The notes below the pieces were generated by a model, which was not told the origin of the DNA, searched no databases, and saw nothing but the letters and a program-made list of their open reading frames with translations. A stretch of 64,000 nucleotides of DNA, taken from an uncultured Eubacteriales bacterium. Lineage in GTDB: Bacteria; Bacillota; Clostridia; Lachnospirales; Lachnospiraceae. The stretch lies in assembly GCA_900545175.1 (NCBI GenBank), contig UQYF01000011.1, positions 1 through 64,000 on the forward strand. Direction: 5' to 3'. A program made the translations under genes and the position numbers. Shown piece after piece: positions 26,061 through 35,047 of this stretch (position 1 is its first letter; each line of letters begins with the position of its first letter).

Positions 26061-26113
26061 AAAAATCCCCATTCTACATATACTCTTTTGCCATGAGGCG
26101 GGTGTTTTAGTGC

Positions 26114-27262
26114 TTATTTATGCTTAATTTCAAGAATTCCTATGAAGAAGCTTCCGAACAACACCTGAACACCTGTGACCATGAATGTCACAGCCGGAAT
26201 TGTGAGCCTCATCATCTGCTGTGGGTCAAGCTGCCCGAAATTCTTGCTGTTCCAGCCTACAAGAGCCATTATTGTGAGCACCAGACCCACAACAAAAAGC
26301 ACTGCACCGATAAAAATACCCTTGTCAACCGTAAAGAATTTTTTCTTCTGCGTGTCAGGAACAGGAATAAAGCCTGTCATTCTTGCATATGTTCTCGTAA
26401 ATGCATTGAATAATATAAGATTTACTCCTATCATAAGCATCGCAGACGTATACAAAAGCGTATTGATATCAAAGCCGACCGCACCGATTGTTATGGTATT
26501 AGCGGCAAGAATGCACATCAAAACTGCACCAAGCGCCGTAAAAAATATGCCCGGATAGAGGAAAAGCCAGCTTGGACTGTGCATAAGCAGGAATTTTAAG
26601 TGTCTCCAGCCATCATGGAAGCTTCTAAGATGCGGTGCTCTGCTTCTTCCGTCAGGAGAGAGAGTCGTAGGCACTTCTGTTATTTTAAGCTTATACAATG
26701 TAGCTTTTACTACCATCTCGCTCGCATACTCCATACCGATTGTCTGAAGTCCAAGCTTCATAATGGAATCTCTCTTGTACCCTCGAAGTCCGCAATGGAA
26801 ATCCCTTATGTCACTCTTATAGAAAAGCCTTCCGATAAATGAAAGCACCGGATTGCCGATGTATCTGTGAAGCGGCGGCATCGCGCCTTTTGCAATACCT
26901 CCCTTGAAGCGGTTTCCCATTACAAGGTCATAGCCTTCACGGAGCTTGCTAAGAAACGGCATAAGATTAAGGAAATCGTAACTGTCATCTGCGTCTCCCA
27001 TAATGACATACTCACCCTTTGCAGCTTCACATCCACCGATAAGTGCCGCTCCATAGCCTCTTTGTTCTATAGGGACAACTCTCGCTCCTGCCTTAACCGC
27101 TATCTCACGCGAACCGTCTGTGCTTCCGTTATCAGCAATAAGCACCTCACCGTTTACGTTATTTTCTCTCAAAAAGTTCTGCGCCTTTTTTATACATGTT
27201 TCCAATGTCTCTGCCTCATTAAGACAAGGCATGAGAATTGTAAGTTCATACTCATAGGACAT
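26114..27262 (-). CDS. Polyprenyl-phosphate glycosyltransferase-like GT2 with membrane tail
   Basis: This 382-residue protein begins with a GT2 catalytic domain (ILMPCLNEAETLETC, ADNGSTDGSREI, GDADDSYDF with the DxD site, DFHCGLRGYKRD) and ends with about four membrane helices (from residue 225). This pattern matches the DPM1/GtrB-like group that loads a sugar on a lipid phosphate. The product probably feeds a surface glycan. GGAGAC precedes the ATG. Confidence 0.85.
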   Translation of the reverse strand: MSYEYELTILMPCLNEAETLETCIKKAQNFLRENNVNGEVLIADNGSTDGSREIAVKAGARVVPIEQRGYGAALIGGCEAAKGEYVIMGDADDSYDFLNLMPFLSKLREGYDLVMGNRFKGGIAKGAMPPLHRYIGNPVLSFIGRLFYKSDIRDFHCGLRGYKRDSIMKLGLQTIGMEYASEMVVKATLYKLKITEVPTTLSPDGRSRAPHLRSFHDGWRHLKFLLMHSPSWLFLYPGIFFTALGAVLMCILAANTITIGAVGFDINTLLYTSAMLMIGVNLILFNAFTRTYARMTGFIPVPDTQKKKFFTVDKGIFIGAVLFVVGLVLTIMALVGWNSKNFGQLDPQQMMRLTIPAVTFMVTGVQVLFGSFFIGILEIKHK

Positions 27263-27395
27263 AACAATGTCTCCAATCTGTTTCTTATTACTTAGATATC
27301 AATAAAACAGCCACTATCAATCATGTGTCGGTTTTACCATTATCTTTTTTAGTTTCTGACATCTCTTATTTGTCTGTTTTCCACATTTGCAATTA

Positions 27396-28259
27396 TTACT
27401 TATCATCCTGTGCATACGGACCGAAATCAAGCTCATAAGGGAAATGTGTCTTTCTCTTCTCAACAGGCGGCGGTGTCATATAGTCACCGTACATCTTAGT
27501 CAGAAGCTCCTCCAAATGATTAGGGAACGGCAATGTCGTATCCTCATAAGGAAGTTCCCTGAGAGGATATATGTCATCTACCGAAAAAGTGTTAGTATAA
27601 GGAAGCGGATCACAAAAATATGCAATCCTCTTTGTCTGCACATTCGCATAGCGTCTGTTCGCCTTCTCACGCTTCATGTACAGCCATTCCTTTGATATTC
27701 CGAGCCATTTCATCACATGATGTCCGGCTACACATGCCGCTGTCACAAGCTTGGCTGTGATTCCATGTACATACAGGTACGGTCTTTCAATGCTCCTCAG
27801 AATAAGAAGTTTTCCCCAGAACCAAGCTGTCCACATCTGCCACCAATATGCAAGCCTGCCATCAGCCGCATTGTCAAGTGCATACAAATCAAGAAAAATT
27901 CCCCAGTTGCAGTCCACATCCTTCATTGAGTATTCCCTGAATTTCGTACCTTTAAGCACCAGTCTTGTAGTCGCGAGCGGATAATTGATATCCGTCTCTG
28001 TATTGAGCACTTCATATTTGTTACCCATCTGCTCTGTCACAAGCTCCATAAAGCGCTCATAATCTTTTCGTGGCATTGAGATATCTATATCGTCATCCCA
28101 TGGTATATATCCCTTATGGCGCAATGCACCTATTCCTGTTCCGGCATAGCCAAAATATGTCAGATTGTTCTCATCGCATATTCTCTTGAAATCCGTAAGA
28201 ATCTCCATCTCAAGCTTTTGCAGATGCTTTAGCTGCTCCGGCTCATAAAACTTAGGCAT
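27396..28259 (-). CDS. LicD family phosphotransferase
   Basis: This 287-residue protein has the LicD signature: GTGIGALRHKGYIPWDDDIDISMPRKDYERF (metal-binding Asp cluster, about residues 43-72). LicD proteins transfer phosphocholine or a similar group to teichoic acid or other surface sugars. No licA/B/C genes lie in the window, so the donor may be different. AGGGAG precedes the ATG. It is in the glycan gene set with two GT2 enzymes and galE. Confidence 0.85.
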   Translation of the reverse strand: MPKFYEPEQLKHLQKLEMEILTDFKRICDENNLTYFGYAGTGIGALRHKGYIPWDDDIDISMPRKDYERFMELVTEQMGNKYEVLNTETDINYPLATTRLVLKGTKFREYSMKDVDCNWGIFLDLYALDNAADGRLAYWWQMWTAWFWGKLLILRSIERPYLYVHGITAKLVTAACVAGHHVMKWLGISKEWLYMKREKANRRYANVQTKRIAYFCDPLPYTNTFSVDDIYPLRELPYEDTTLPFPNHLEELLTKMYGDYMTPPPVEKRKTHFPYELDFGPYAQDDK

Positions 28260-28354
28260 AATATGCTCCCTTCATTTTTATTTCAATAATATTCGCAATC
28301 CACTTTCGCTTCCTGCCGCACATGATTAAGACACTCCGATGCTCCGGTGCCCGT

Positions 28355-29203
28355 TTAATTTAAAAGCTGTGCCTTCTCATACTGCTCCTCGACAAATTTT
28401 CTAGCCTCGGCAGCGTTCTCCGGCTTGGTATCTTCAAGCAGGCAATGCACGAATGGCTTATAAGTCTTGACAAAGCTCATAAGAAGCGGATAGTTTAACA
28501 TTCCTCTTCCTGATATAACCGACTTGACTTCACCGTTCTCGACTACAAAATCCTTAAGATGCATACAGCATATATCATCGCCGCAAAGCTCAAATGCTGT
28601 TCGGATAATCTCATCCTGCTTCTCGTAGTTGCCTGCATAGATTACATTCACAGGGTCAAATATGAGCTGAAGGTTAGGCGAATCGATTGTATCAAGCACC
28701 TTTCTTGCACGCTCGAAATTGCATACGATATGCTTGTACACAGGCTCGATAGATATAATCACGCCCATCTTCTCTGCGTACTCTACAACAGGACGAAGCC
28801 CGTCTATGAATACATCAAGAGCCGCATCTGTGTGATTGTCAGGTGTGAATGAGTACTCTTCATTGACAGCACCTGTCTCAGTTCCAACCATTCCTGCACC
28901 TACAAGGCTTGCAAAGCGTATATGTGCCTTGTATGTATCCTGTGTTTTCTTAAGACTCTCCTTGTTAGGATTTGCAAGATTGAGATAACAGCCAAGCACT
29001 GACACATCGACATTGTTCTTGGCACAAAGCTCTCTTATATAGAAAGCAAGTCCCGGTGTCATAACTCCATTGTTGACCTTAAACTCCTTTACAGCCTTTG
29101 AAAGTGCAAGCTGTGTGCAGTGAAATCCCTGCTTATGAATATTCTCAAAAAGATTCTCAAGACTGCTATGCTCAACATCATGTCCTCTTACGCCTATTCT
29201 CAT
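28355..29203 (-). CDS. Sugar phosphate isomerase/epimerase family TIM barrel
   Basis: This protein of about 282 residues belongs to the xylose isomerase-like/AP endonuclease 2 superfamily. Metal-ligand candidates are visible in VIISIEPVYKHI (Glu), QLIFDPVNVIYAGN (Asp) and CCMHLKDF (His-x-x-Asp). The substrate is unknown; relatives act on inositol, tagaturonate or other ketoses. GAGGT lies 8 bases before the ATG at 29203. Confidence 0.75.
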   Translation of the reverse strand: MRIGVRGHDVEHSSLENLFENIHKQGFHCTQLALSKAVKEFKVNNGVMTPGLAFYIRELCAKNNVDVSVLGCYLNLANPNKESLKKTQDTYKAHIRFASLVGAGMVGTETGAVNEEYSFTPDNHTDAALDVFIDGLRPVVEYAEKMGVIISIEPVYKHIVCNFERARKVLDTIDSPNLQLIFDPVNVIYAGNYEKQDEIIRTAFELCGDDICCMHLKDFVVENGEVKSVISGRGMLNYPLLMSFVKTYKPFVHCLLEDTKPENAAEARKFVEEQYEKAQLLN

Positions 29204-29435
29204 AATCATATACCTCTCTTCGACTTATCTTCTAAGGCAGAAACTGCCCTGATTTCTCTTCCCATGCAGCAATTATATCGCACCAGTAAATATACACATA
29301 CATGGATATATTTGCCGACAATACACATATGTACATTCATGCATGTGTTATTGCATACGTGACATATCAGCATACAGGATATATTGTACCATCAATATAT
29401 TTATATTTCAATCGGCAAATAAGGTGTTTATTCTG

Positions 29436-31196
29436 TCAAAGCACAGGTTTCACTGAATTTATTACAATCTGAAGCTTTCTTCTTCCATTATACTCATTGA
29501 TTGAAGGATAGTAGAGTACATTCACATATGTGCCATCGGCATATGCCTTCTCAAGCACATCGTCTATCGAGAACATTATCGCATCCATTACAATCTCTGA
29601 GACAATCTGCCTTCCTGTGTTGTCCATAAACTGCGCCTGTTTTGTAAATACAAGCTTGGTAAACTGTGATTCTTTCCCGATATGTGAAAGGCTCTTTATC
29701 TTTAACATTCTGTCGGCAAATACCGGTTTTTCATTGCCTTTTCCGAACGGCTCAAGCACCGACAAATCACCAATCACCTTCTCCGATATATATTCAAGAG
29801 GCATAGGCACATCTATCCATATCTTCAGCGTCAAATCCTCCTGCGTCAAACCACAGTTTTCATTGAGCCTTCTTCTGAGCTCATCCAGTTTATCAGGCTC
29901 AATCGACATTCCTGCTGCCATCGGATGACCGCCAAACTTACTAAGGAGTTCCTTGCACTGTGACAGCTTTTCAAACATATTGTAGCCTTCTATCGAGCGC
30001 CCTGACCCCTTAAGGCAGCCCTCCCCATCGGCAAAGACTATCACAGGCTTGTTATACCGCTCTCTTATCCTGCCTGCAATTATTCCGACAATACTCTCAT
30101 GGCATTCCGGAAGATATACGACAAGGACATTGTCATCCCTAAGTGTGCTGTTCTCTATCATATCAAATGCCTTATCAACACCCTGTCTTGTAAGCTCCTT
30201 TCGCTCCTCGTTGAGTGCCGACAGCTCTCCCGCAAGATGCTCCGCCTCGCCTTTTTGTGTTGCAAGAAGCATCTTTATTGCAAGAACCGCCGACTCTAAT
30301 CTTCCGCTCGCATTAAGACACGGTCCAATCACAAAGCCTATATGATATGAATTTATATGCGCTCTGTCAAGCTTGTTCAAATCTATCAACGCATTAAGTC
30401 CAAGATTGTCCGTTCTCTTTAATTTGTCAAGTCCAAGCCTTACAATAGTCCTGTTCTCTCCCTGAAGGTCAACCACATCACCCACCGTTGCAACAGCGGC
30501 AAATTCAAGGAAATCATAAATTTCATCCTCAGGCCTTTTATAAAGCTCAAAAAGAGCCTGTATAAGCTTCATCGCAACAACAGCACCGCATATTTTCTTC
30601 CATGGATATGTACAGTCTGAACGTGCCGGATCGACAACAGCATCCGCAGGCGGAAGTATTTCCTTTTTTCCTTCCTGTGTCTGTTCAAACGGTACTCCGT
30701 GATGGTCTGTTACCACCACTGCCATCCCAAGTGACTTTGCATGTTCTATCTGGTTATACGCAGCAATTCCATTGTCACAAGTTATTATAACCTGCCTTCC
30801 CTCATCATACGCTTCATCTATAAGCCTCTCATTTATGCCATATCCGTCCATTACTCTGTGAGGCACAACATAGTCCACATCAGCGTCAAGGCGTTTCAAA
30901 CCGCTGTACAGAATATATATCGAATTAATTCCATCTATATCGTAGTCTCCTACTATTCTTATAGGCTTATTATTATCAACAGCATCCTTTACAATGCCAG
31001 CCGCCCTGTTCATATCCTTTAACAGCCATGGCGAATGAAGACCTGACAAATCTCCGTTTAGGTATTCATCATACTGCTCTAGTGTAACTATATCGCGGTT
31101 TCTTATCACACGCGCTACAACCTGGTCTATATTATACTTCTCACCTATCGCCTTAAAATCGGCTTGTTTTGCATATACACGCCACTCTTCTTTCAA
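29436..31196 (-). CDS. recJ: Single-strand DNA exonuclease RecJ
   Basis: This 586-residue DHH-family exonuclease has GDYDIDGINS (motif I), VIITCDNGIAAY, VVTDHHGVP (the DHH motif), VDPARSDC, GPCLNASGRLESA and a C-terminal DHHA1/OB region with GGHPMAAG. It degrades single-stranded DNA 5' to 3' in repair. The start is a TTG with GAGG 8 bases upstream; no ATG is near. It is followed by the sugar isomerase gene at 232 bp. Confidence 0.92.
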   Translation of the reverse strand: MKEEWRVYAKQADFKAIGEKYNIDQVVARVIRNRDIVTLEQYDEYLNGDLSGLHSPWLLKDMNRAAGIVKDAVDNNKPIRIVGDYDIDGINSIYILYSGLKRLDADVDYVVPHRVMDGYGINERLIDEAYDEGRQVIITCDNGIAAYNQIEHAKSLGMAVVVTDHHGVPFEQTQEGKKEILPPADAVVDPARSDCTYPWKKICGAVVAMKLIQALFELYKRPEDEIYDFLEFAAVATVGDVVDLQGENRTIVRLGLDKLKRTDNLGLNALIDLNKLDRAHINSYHIGFVIGPCLNASGRLESAVLAIKMLLATQKGEAEHLAGELSALNEERKELTRQGVDKAFDMIENSTLRDDNVLVVYLPECHESIVGIIAGRIRERYNKPVIVFADGEGCLKGSGRSIEGYNMFEKLSQCKELLSKFGGHPMAAGMSIEPDKLDELRRRLNENCGLTQEDLTLKIWIDVPMPLEYISEKVIGDLSVLEPFGKGNEKPVFADRMLKIKSLSHIGKESQFTKLVFTKQAQFMDNTGRQIVSEIVMDAIMFSIDDVLEKAYADGTYVNVLYYPSINEYNGRRKLQIVINSVKPVL

Positions 31197-31423
31197 ATCT
31201 TTTACCTCTTCACTTCATCATTCAATCAGCTCTCTTTTTCATTACAAAAGCAATCTCGATATTACTCATTTTTTTGCCATACGCTCTGCATTGTAATTCC
31301 TTTCATCAACTTTCCTTAAAGCTGATTGTCCGGTACGCTTTTGCGTCCTTTTATCGGCAATGTACATATTAACATAACGCATCACCTTCATCAACATATT
31401 AATCCTTCATATTTTTACGCAAA

Positions 31424-31452
31424 GAACCCCACCGCAATATGCGGCAGGGTTC
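31424..31452 (-). terminator. Terminator after feoB
   Basis: On the minus strand two 13-nt arms (GAACCCTGCCGCA and TGCGGTGGGGTTC) pair fully around a 3-nt loop, with TTTGCG after. It lies 43 bp after the feoB stop. The rest of the 298-bp gap to recJ shows no clear feature. Confidence 0.8.
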
Positions 31453-31494
31453 AAAACAAAACACATTATGGAAATTGAGAAAAAGCTTATTAAT

Positions 31495-33978
31495 TTATGC
31501 AATCTTCTTATCAACCTTTAATGCCATGCTCTTCTTGTAAGGTCTTACAAGGAGATATACGAAACCGGCGATAACAAGGAATGCAACTACTGTCCAGAAT
31601 GAGAATGGTGTCTCACCTGTGAACAGACCTACTACATTGTTGATTACAAGTGATACAAGGTATGCAAGACCACACTGATAACCAACAGCAATCCAGAACC
31701 ATTTTGGAGAGTTCATCTCTCTCTTGATGGCACCCATAGCTGCGAAGCAAGGTGCACACAGAAGGTTGAACGCAAGGAATGCATAACCGCTTGCAAGAGT
31801 GAATGTAGCTGCCATGTTAGCATATACAGAACCCTCACCAACACTGTAGAGGATACCCATTGTACCAACAATATTCTCCTTTGCAACAAGTCCTGTGATG
31901 GAAGCGACTGTTGCCTGCCAGTTGCCAAAGCCCTGTGGAACGAAAATCCAAGCGATTGCCTGGCCAATCTTTCCAAGGATACTCATGTCAATCTCATCCT
32001 CAGAAAGCATTCTAAAGCCGTCCTCCGTGAATCCGAAGTAAGTTGTAAACCATACAATAATTGTTGAAAGAAGGATGATTGTTCCTGCCTTCTTGATGAA
32101 TGACCAGCCACGTTCCCACATGCTTCTGAGTACAGTTCCGACTGTAGGCATATGGTATGCAGGAAGCTCCATAACGAAAGGAGCCGGGTCGCCTTCAAAA
32201 ATCTTAGTCTTCTTTAAAATAATACCTGAACAAATTATTGCAAATATTCCAAGGAAGTAAGCTGATGGAGCTACCCAAGGAGCACCACCGAAGATTGCAC
32301 CTGCAACCATTGCGATGAACGGAAGCTTAGCTCCGCAAGGAATGAATGTTGTTGTCATAATTGTCATCTTACGGTCTCTGTCATTCTCGATTGTACGTGA
32401 AGCCATGATGCCGGGAACACCACAGCCTGAACCGATAAGCATAGGAATAAATGACTTACCTGAAAGACCGAACTTACGGAAAATTCTATCCATGATGAAT
32501 GCGATACGTGCCATGTATCCACAAGACTCAAGGAATGCAAGGAATATAAAGAGTACAAGCATCTGAGGTACGAAACCGAGTACTGCACCGACACCGGCTA
32601 CAATACCGTCAAGGATAAGTCCCTTTAACCAGTCTGCACAGCCGATTGCGTCAAGCCCCGACTCTAAAAGTGCCGGAATACCAGGAACCCATACACCGTA
32701 ATCTGCCGGATCCGGCTCCTCATAACCTGCTGCCGCAAGAACCTGTGCTGCTTCCTTTACATCTGCGCCTGTAGCATCGAACTCTTCAACATTGAGTGTC
32801 TCCTCATCCTCGACACCGTATGTAAATGTGTATGAATCATCAAGTGAAGCAAGTGCCTCATCAACTGCTGCCCAAGCTGCTGCTGCATCATAGTCATCAG
32901 CTTCGCTGTCAAGAGCATCAAGTACATCATCTGCGCCTACGCTCTCAAGATAACCGGATACAACATTCATAGCGTCAACATAAGGCTCATCGTCATCTGT
33001 AAATGCTGAAGAACCGATTGCGAACAAATGCCAGCCATCGCCGAACACACCATCGTTTGCCCAGTCTGTAGCCCAAGTTCCGACTGTTGTTACAGATACA
33101 TAATATACAATGAACATAACAACCGCAAATATCGGAAGTGCAAGCCATCTGTTAGTTACAACCTTATCAATCTTATCTGATGTTGTGAGCTTCTTATTCT
33201 TGTTCTTTGTAAGACATTCACCTATGATTGATGATATGTATACGTATCTCTCGTTTGTAATAATACTCTCTGTATCGTCATCAAGTTCATTCTCAAGAGC
33301 TGTAACCTCTGCTGATACATCAGGTACAGTCTGAAGTCTTGCACCAATCTTATCATCCTTCTCAAGAAGCTTGATTGCAAAAAATCTCTTCTGCTCCTCC
33401 GGAACCTGCGCTCCGAGCTTATCCTCTACAGCTGAGATTGCTGCCTCAACGCCAGGCTGGAACTCATGAACAATCTGTGTTGCTTTCTTACTCTTTGCAA
33501 GAGCTACAGCCTTATCAGCTGCCTCCTTGATTCCTGTTCCCTTAAGAGCAGATATAGCAACGACCTGACAACCTAACTTCTTAGAAAGCTTATCAAGATG
33601 AACCTTATCTCCTGTCTTTTCAAGAACATCAATCATATTTACAGCCATGATAACCGGGATACCAAGCTCAAGCAGCTGTGTTGAAAGATAAAGGTTTCTC
33701 TCGATATTAGTACCATCAATAATATTGATGATGGCATCCGGCTTCTCTGTGATGAGATAATTTCTTGCAACTACCTCCTCAAGTGTATATGGTGAAAGTG
33801 AATAGATACCTGGAAGGTCAGTGATGATGACATCCTTCTCTCCCTTTAATTTTCCTTCCTTCTTCTCGACTGTTACGCCCGGCCAGTTTCCTACGAACTG
33901 GTTAGAACCTGTCAGTGCATTGAACAATGTTGTTTTACCGCAGTTAGGGTTACCTGCTAAAGCAATTTTTATTGACAT
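31495..33978 (-). CDS. feoB: Ferrous iron transporter FeoB with acidic insertion
   Basis: This 827-residue inner-membrane Fe(II) importer has an N-terminal GTPase domain (GNPNCGKTTLFN 9-20, DLPGIYS 54-60, NMID 114-117), a helical spacer, then membrane helices with the paired Gate motifs (SCGYMARIAFIMD; GCGVPGIMASRTI). It is longer than most FeoB proteins because of about 115 extra acidic, Ala/Asp/Glu-rich residues (about 310-430) after the first membrane helix, expected outside the cytoplasm. It is downstream of two feoA genes and has its own promoter and a leader of about 235 nt. Confidence 0.95.
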   Translation of the reverse strand: MSIKIALAGNPNCGKTTLFNALTGSNQFVGNWPGVTVEKKEGKLKGEKDVIITDLPGIYSLSPYTLEEVVARNYLITEKPDAIINIIDGTNIERNLYLSTQLLELGIPVIMAVNMIDVLEKTGDKVHLDKLSKKLGCQVVAISALKGTGIKEAADKAVALAKSKKATQIVHEFQPGVEAAISAVEDKLGAQVPEEQKRFFAIKLLEKDDKIGARLQTVPDVSAEVTALENELDDDTESIITNERYVYISSIIGECLTKNKNKKLTTSDKIDKVVTNRWLALPIFAVVMFIVYYVSVTTVGTWATDWANDGVFGDGWHLFAIGSSAFTDDDEPYVDAMNVVSGYLESVGADDVLDALDSEADDYDAAAAWAAVDEALASLDDSYTFTYGVEDEETLNVEEFDATGADVKEAAQVLAAAGYEEPDPADYGVWVPGIPALLESGLDAIGCADWLKGLILDGIVAGVGAVLGFVPQMLVLFIFLAFLESCGYMARIAFIMDRIFRKFGLSGKSFIPMLIGSGCGVPGIMASRTIENDRDRKMTIMTTTFIPCGAKLPFIAMVAGAIFGGAPWVAPSAYFLGIFAIICSGIILKKTKIFEGDPAPFVMELPAYHMPTVGTVLRSMWERGWSFIKKAGTIILLSTIIVWFTTYFGFTEDGFRMLSEDEIDMSILGKIGQAIAWIFVPQGFGNWQATVASITGLVAKENIVGTMGILYSVGEGSVYANMAATFTLASGYAFLAFNLLCAPCFAAMGAIKREMNSPKWFWIAVGYQCGLAYLVSLVINNVVGLFTGETPFSFWTVVAFLVIAGFVYLLVRPYKKSMALKVDKKIA

Positions 33979-34215
33979 GCTAAGACTTCCTTTCCACTTA
34001 TTTATAAGCTATTAACTCAGGCTGCATATTAATGGAGCTTTTATTTTCATGCTTTCCCCGAAGCTTTCCATAGCTCATATAATCTTTTTCATATTTTTAC
34101 AGGTTGCAAAACCGATTAATTATTTTGCTGCCCTTAAGTTTTATCAAGCTACTTCTTATTATGTAATGCTATTTTTTGTTGCTCTGTACTATTCAAAATT
34201 GTACATTACTATTTT

Positions 34216-34243
34216 TTATTAGTCGTTTCTAACTCATTGTCAA
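34216..34243 (-). promoter_or_regulatory. feoB promoter with TTAG-N6-CTAA box
   Basis: On the minus strand TTGACA (34243-34238), a 16-bp spacer and TAATAA (34221-34216) lie 12 bp after the second feoA stop. The box TTAG-AAACGA-CTAA at 34219-34232 lies across the spacer and -10. It is the third copy of the same box in this locus and probably binds an iron-responsive repressor of the DtxR family. Inference. Confidence 0.55.
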
Positions 34244-34254
34244 AAAATAAAGAT

Positions 34255-34476
34255 TTATTCAACCTCTATCATCTGTGCATCTTCTTTTCTCAGAGAAAGC
34301 TCATATCCTCTTACAGTTACCTCAACCGGGTCACCTAAAGGCGCAACCTTTCTCACATAAATCTCAACGCCCTTGGTAATTCCCATATCCATGATACGTC
34401 TCTTTACCGGACCTTCACCTGTAAGCTTCGTGACCTTGACTGTCTGACCTACAGCAACCTCTCTCAAAGTCTTCAT
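34255..34476 (-). CDS. feoA: FeoA domain protein (second of two)
   Basis: This 73-residue protein is a single SH3-like FeoA domain: VGQTVKVTKLTGEGPVKRRIMDMGITKGVEIYV then APLGDPVEVTVRGYELSLR. FeoA works with FeoB in ferrous iron uptake. AGGAGG is 5-6 bases before the ATG. It lies between the other feoA and feoB, with a 276-bp gap to feoB. Confidence 0.9.
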   Translation of the reverse strand: MKTLREVAVGQTVKVTKLTGEGPVKRRIMDMGITKGVEIYVRKVAPLGDPVEVTVRGYELSLRKEDAQMIEVE

Positions 34477-34531
34477 AATAATCCTCCTATATAAATTGAT
34501 ATTGCTAATGTATACTGCACAGGCATTAAGG

Positions 34532-34744
34532 CTATACCATAATTCTGCATGCCATATCCTTGCCTATTGCTACTCTTGAGTCCTTGACATTCACGATAAG
34601 ATTACCTCCAATGTCAGACACAACAGTGACTGAACCTCCGACAACAAAACCTAGATTCTCCAAGAACTTTCTGGTCTCTTCTTTGCCTCCGACCTTCTTA
34701 ATAACTCCTGTCTCCCCATCCTTCATCATCGTAATTGGCATCAT
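34532..34744 (-). CDS. feoA: FeoA domain protein (first of two)
   Basis: This 70-residue FeoA domain (GVIKKVGGKEETRKFLENLGF, VTVVSDIGGNLIVNVKDSRVAIG) is diverged from the second copy and ends with MACRIMV. Tandem feoA genes ahead of feoB are common in Clostridia. AGGG lies before the ATG. It is the first gene of the iron-uptake unit. Confidence 0.88.
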   Translation of the reverse strand: MMPITMMKDGETGVIKKVGGKEETRKFLENLGFVVGGSVTVVSDIGGNLIVNVKDSRVAIGKDMACRIMV

Positions 34745-34772
34745 ATCATCCCTTCTTTACTCTCTGTGTTAA

Positions 34773-34786
34773 TTAGTAATATCTAA
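34773..34786. promoter_or_regulatory. TTAG-N6-CTAA box in the feoA leader
   Basis: TTAG-TAATAT-CTAA lies between the feoA promoter and start codon. Same spacing as the boxes at 34800-34813 and 34219-34232. Confidence 0.45.
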
Positions 34787-34798
34787 CTTAAATCCTTT

Positions 34799-34830
34799 GT
34801 TAGTATATGCTAACGTGTATTAGAAGTCAA
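34799..34830 (-). promoter_or_regulatory. feoA promoter overlapped by a DtxR-like operator
   Basis: On the minus strand TTGACT (34830-34825), a 17-bp spacer and TATACT (34807-34802) form a good promoter. GTTAG-TATATG-CTAAC (34799-34814) is a near-perfect palindrome that covers the -10 box. Repression by a metal-loaded DtxR-type regulator is the likely mode. The 303-bp gap 34745-35047 otherwise holds the antiporter upstream region, in which no clear promoter was recognised. Confidence 0.6.
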
Positions 34831-35047
34831 GAACTTTTTTAGCATTTGTTGACATTTTTTCAGCAATTTTTATATATGAAATTTCAAATCCGCCGCTATC
34901 TGTTTCTTAACATTTTTTTAACTGGAATATTCTAAATAACAATGTTATACTTTTTAACATGGTAAATAAATTATGCAAATGTTCTTGTCTGACCCGCTGC
35001 ACAATTACCTAACTTAACATTTTACAGACACGGAGGATTGATACATA

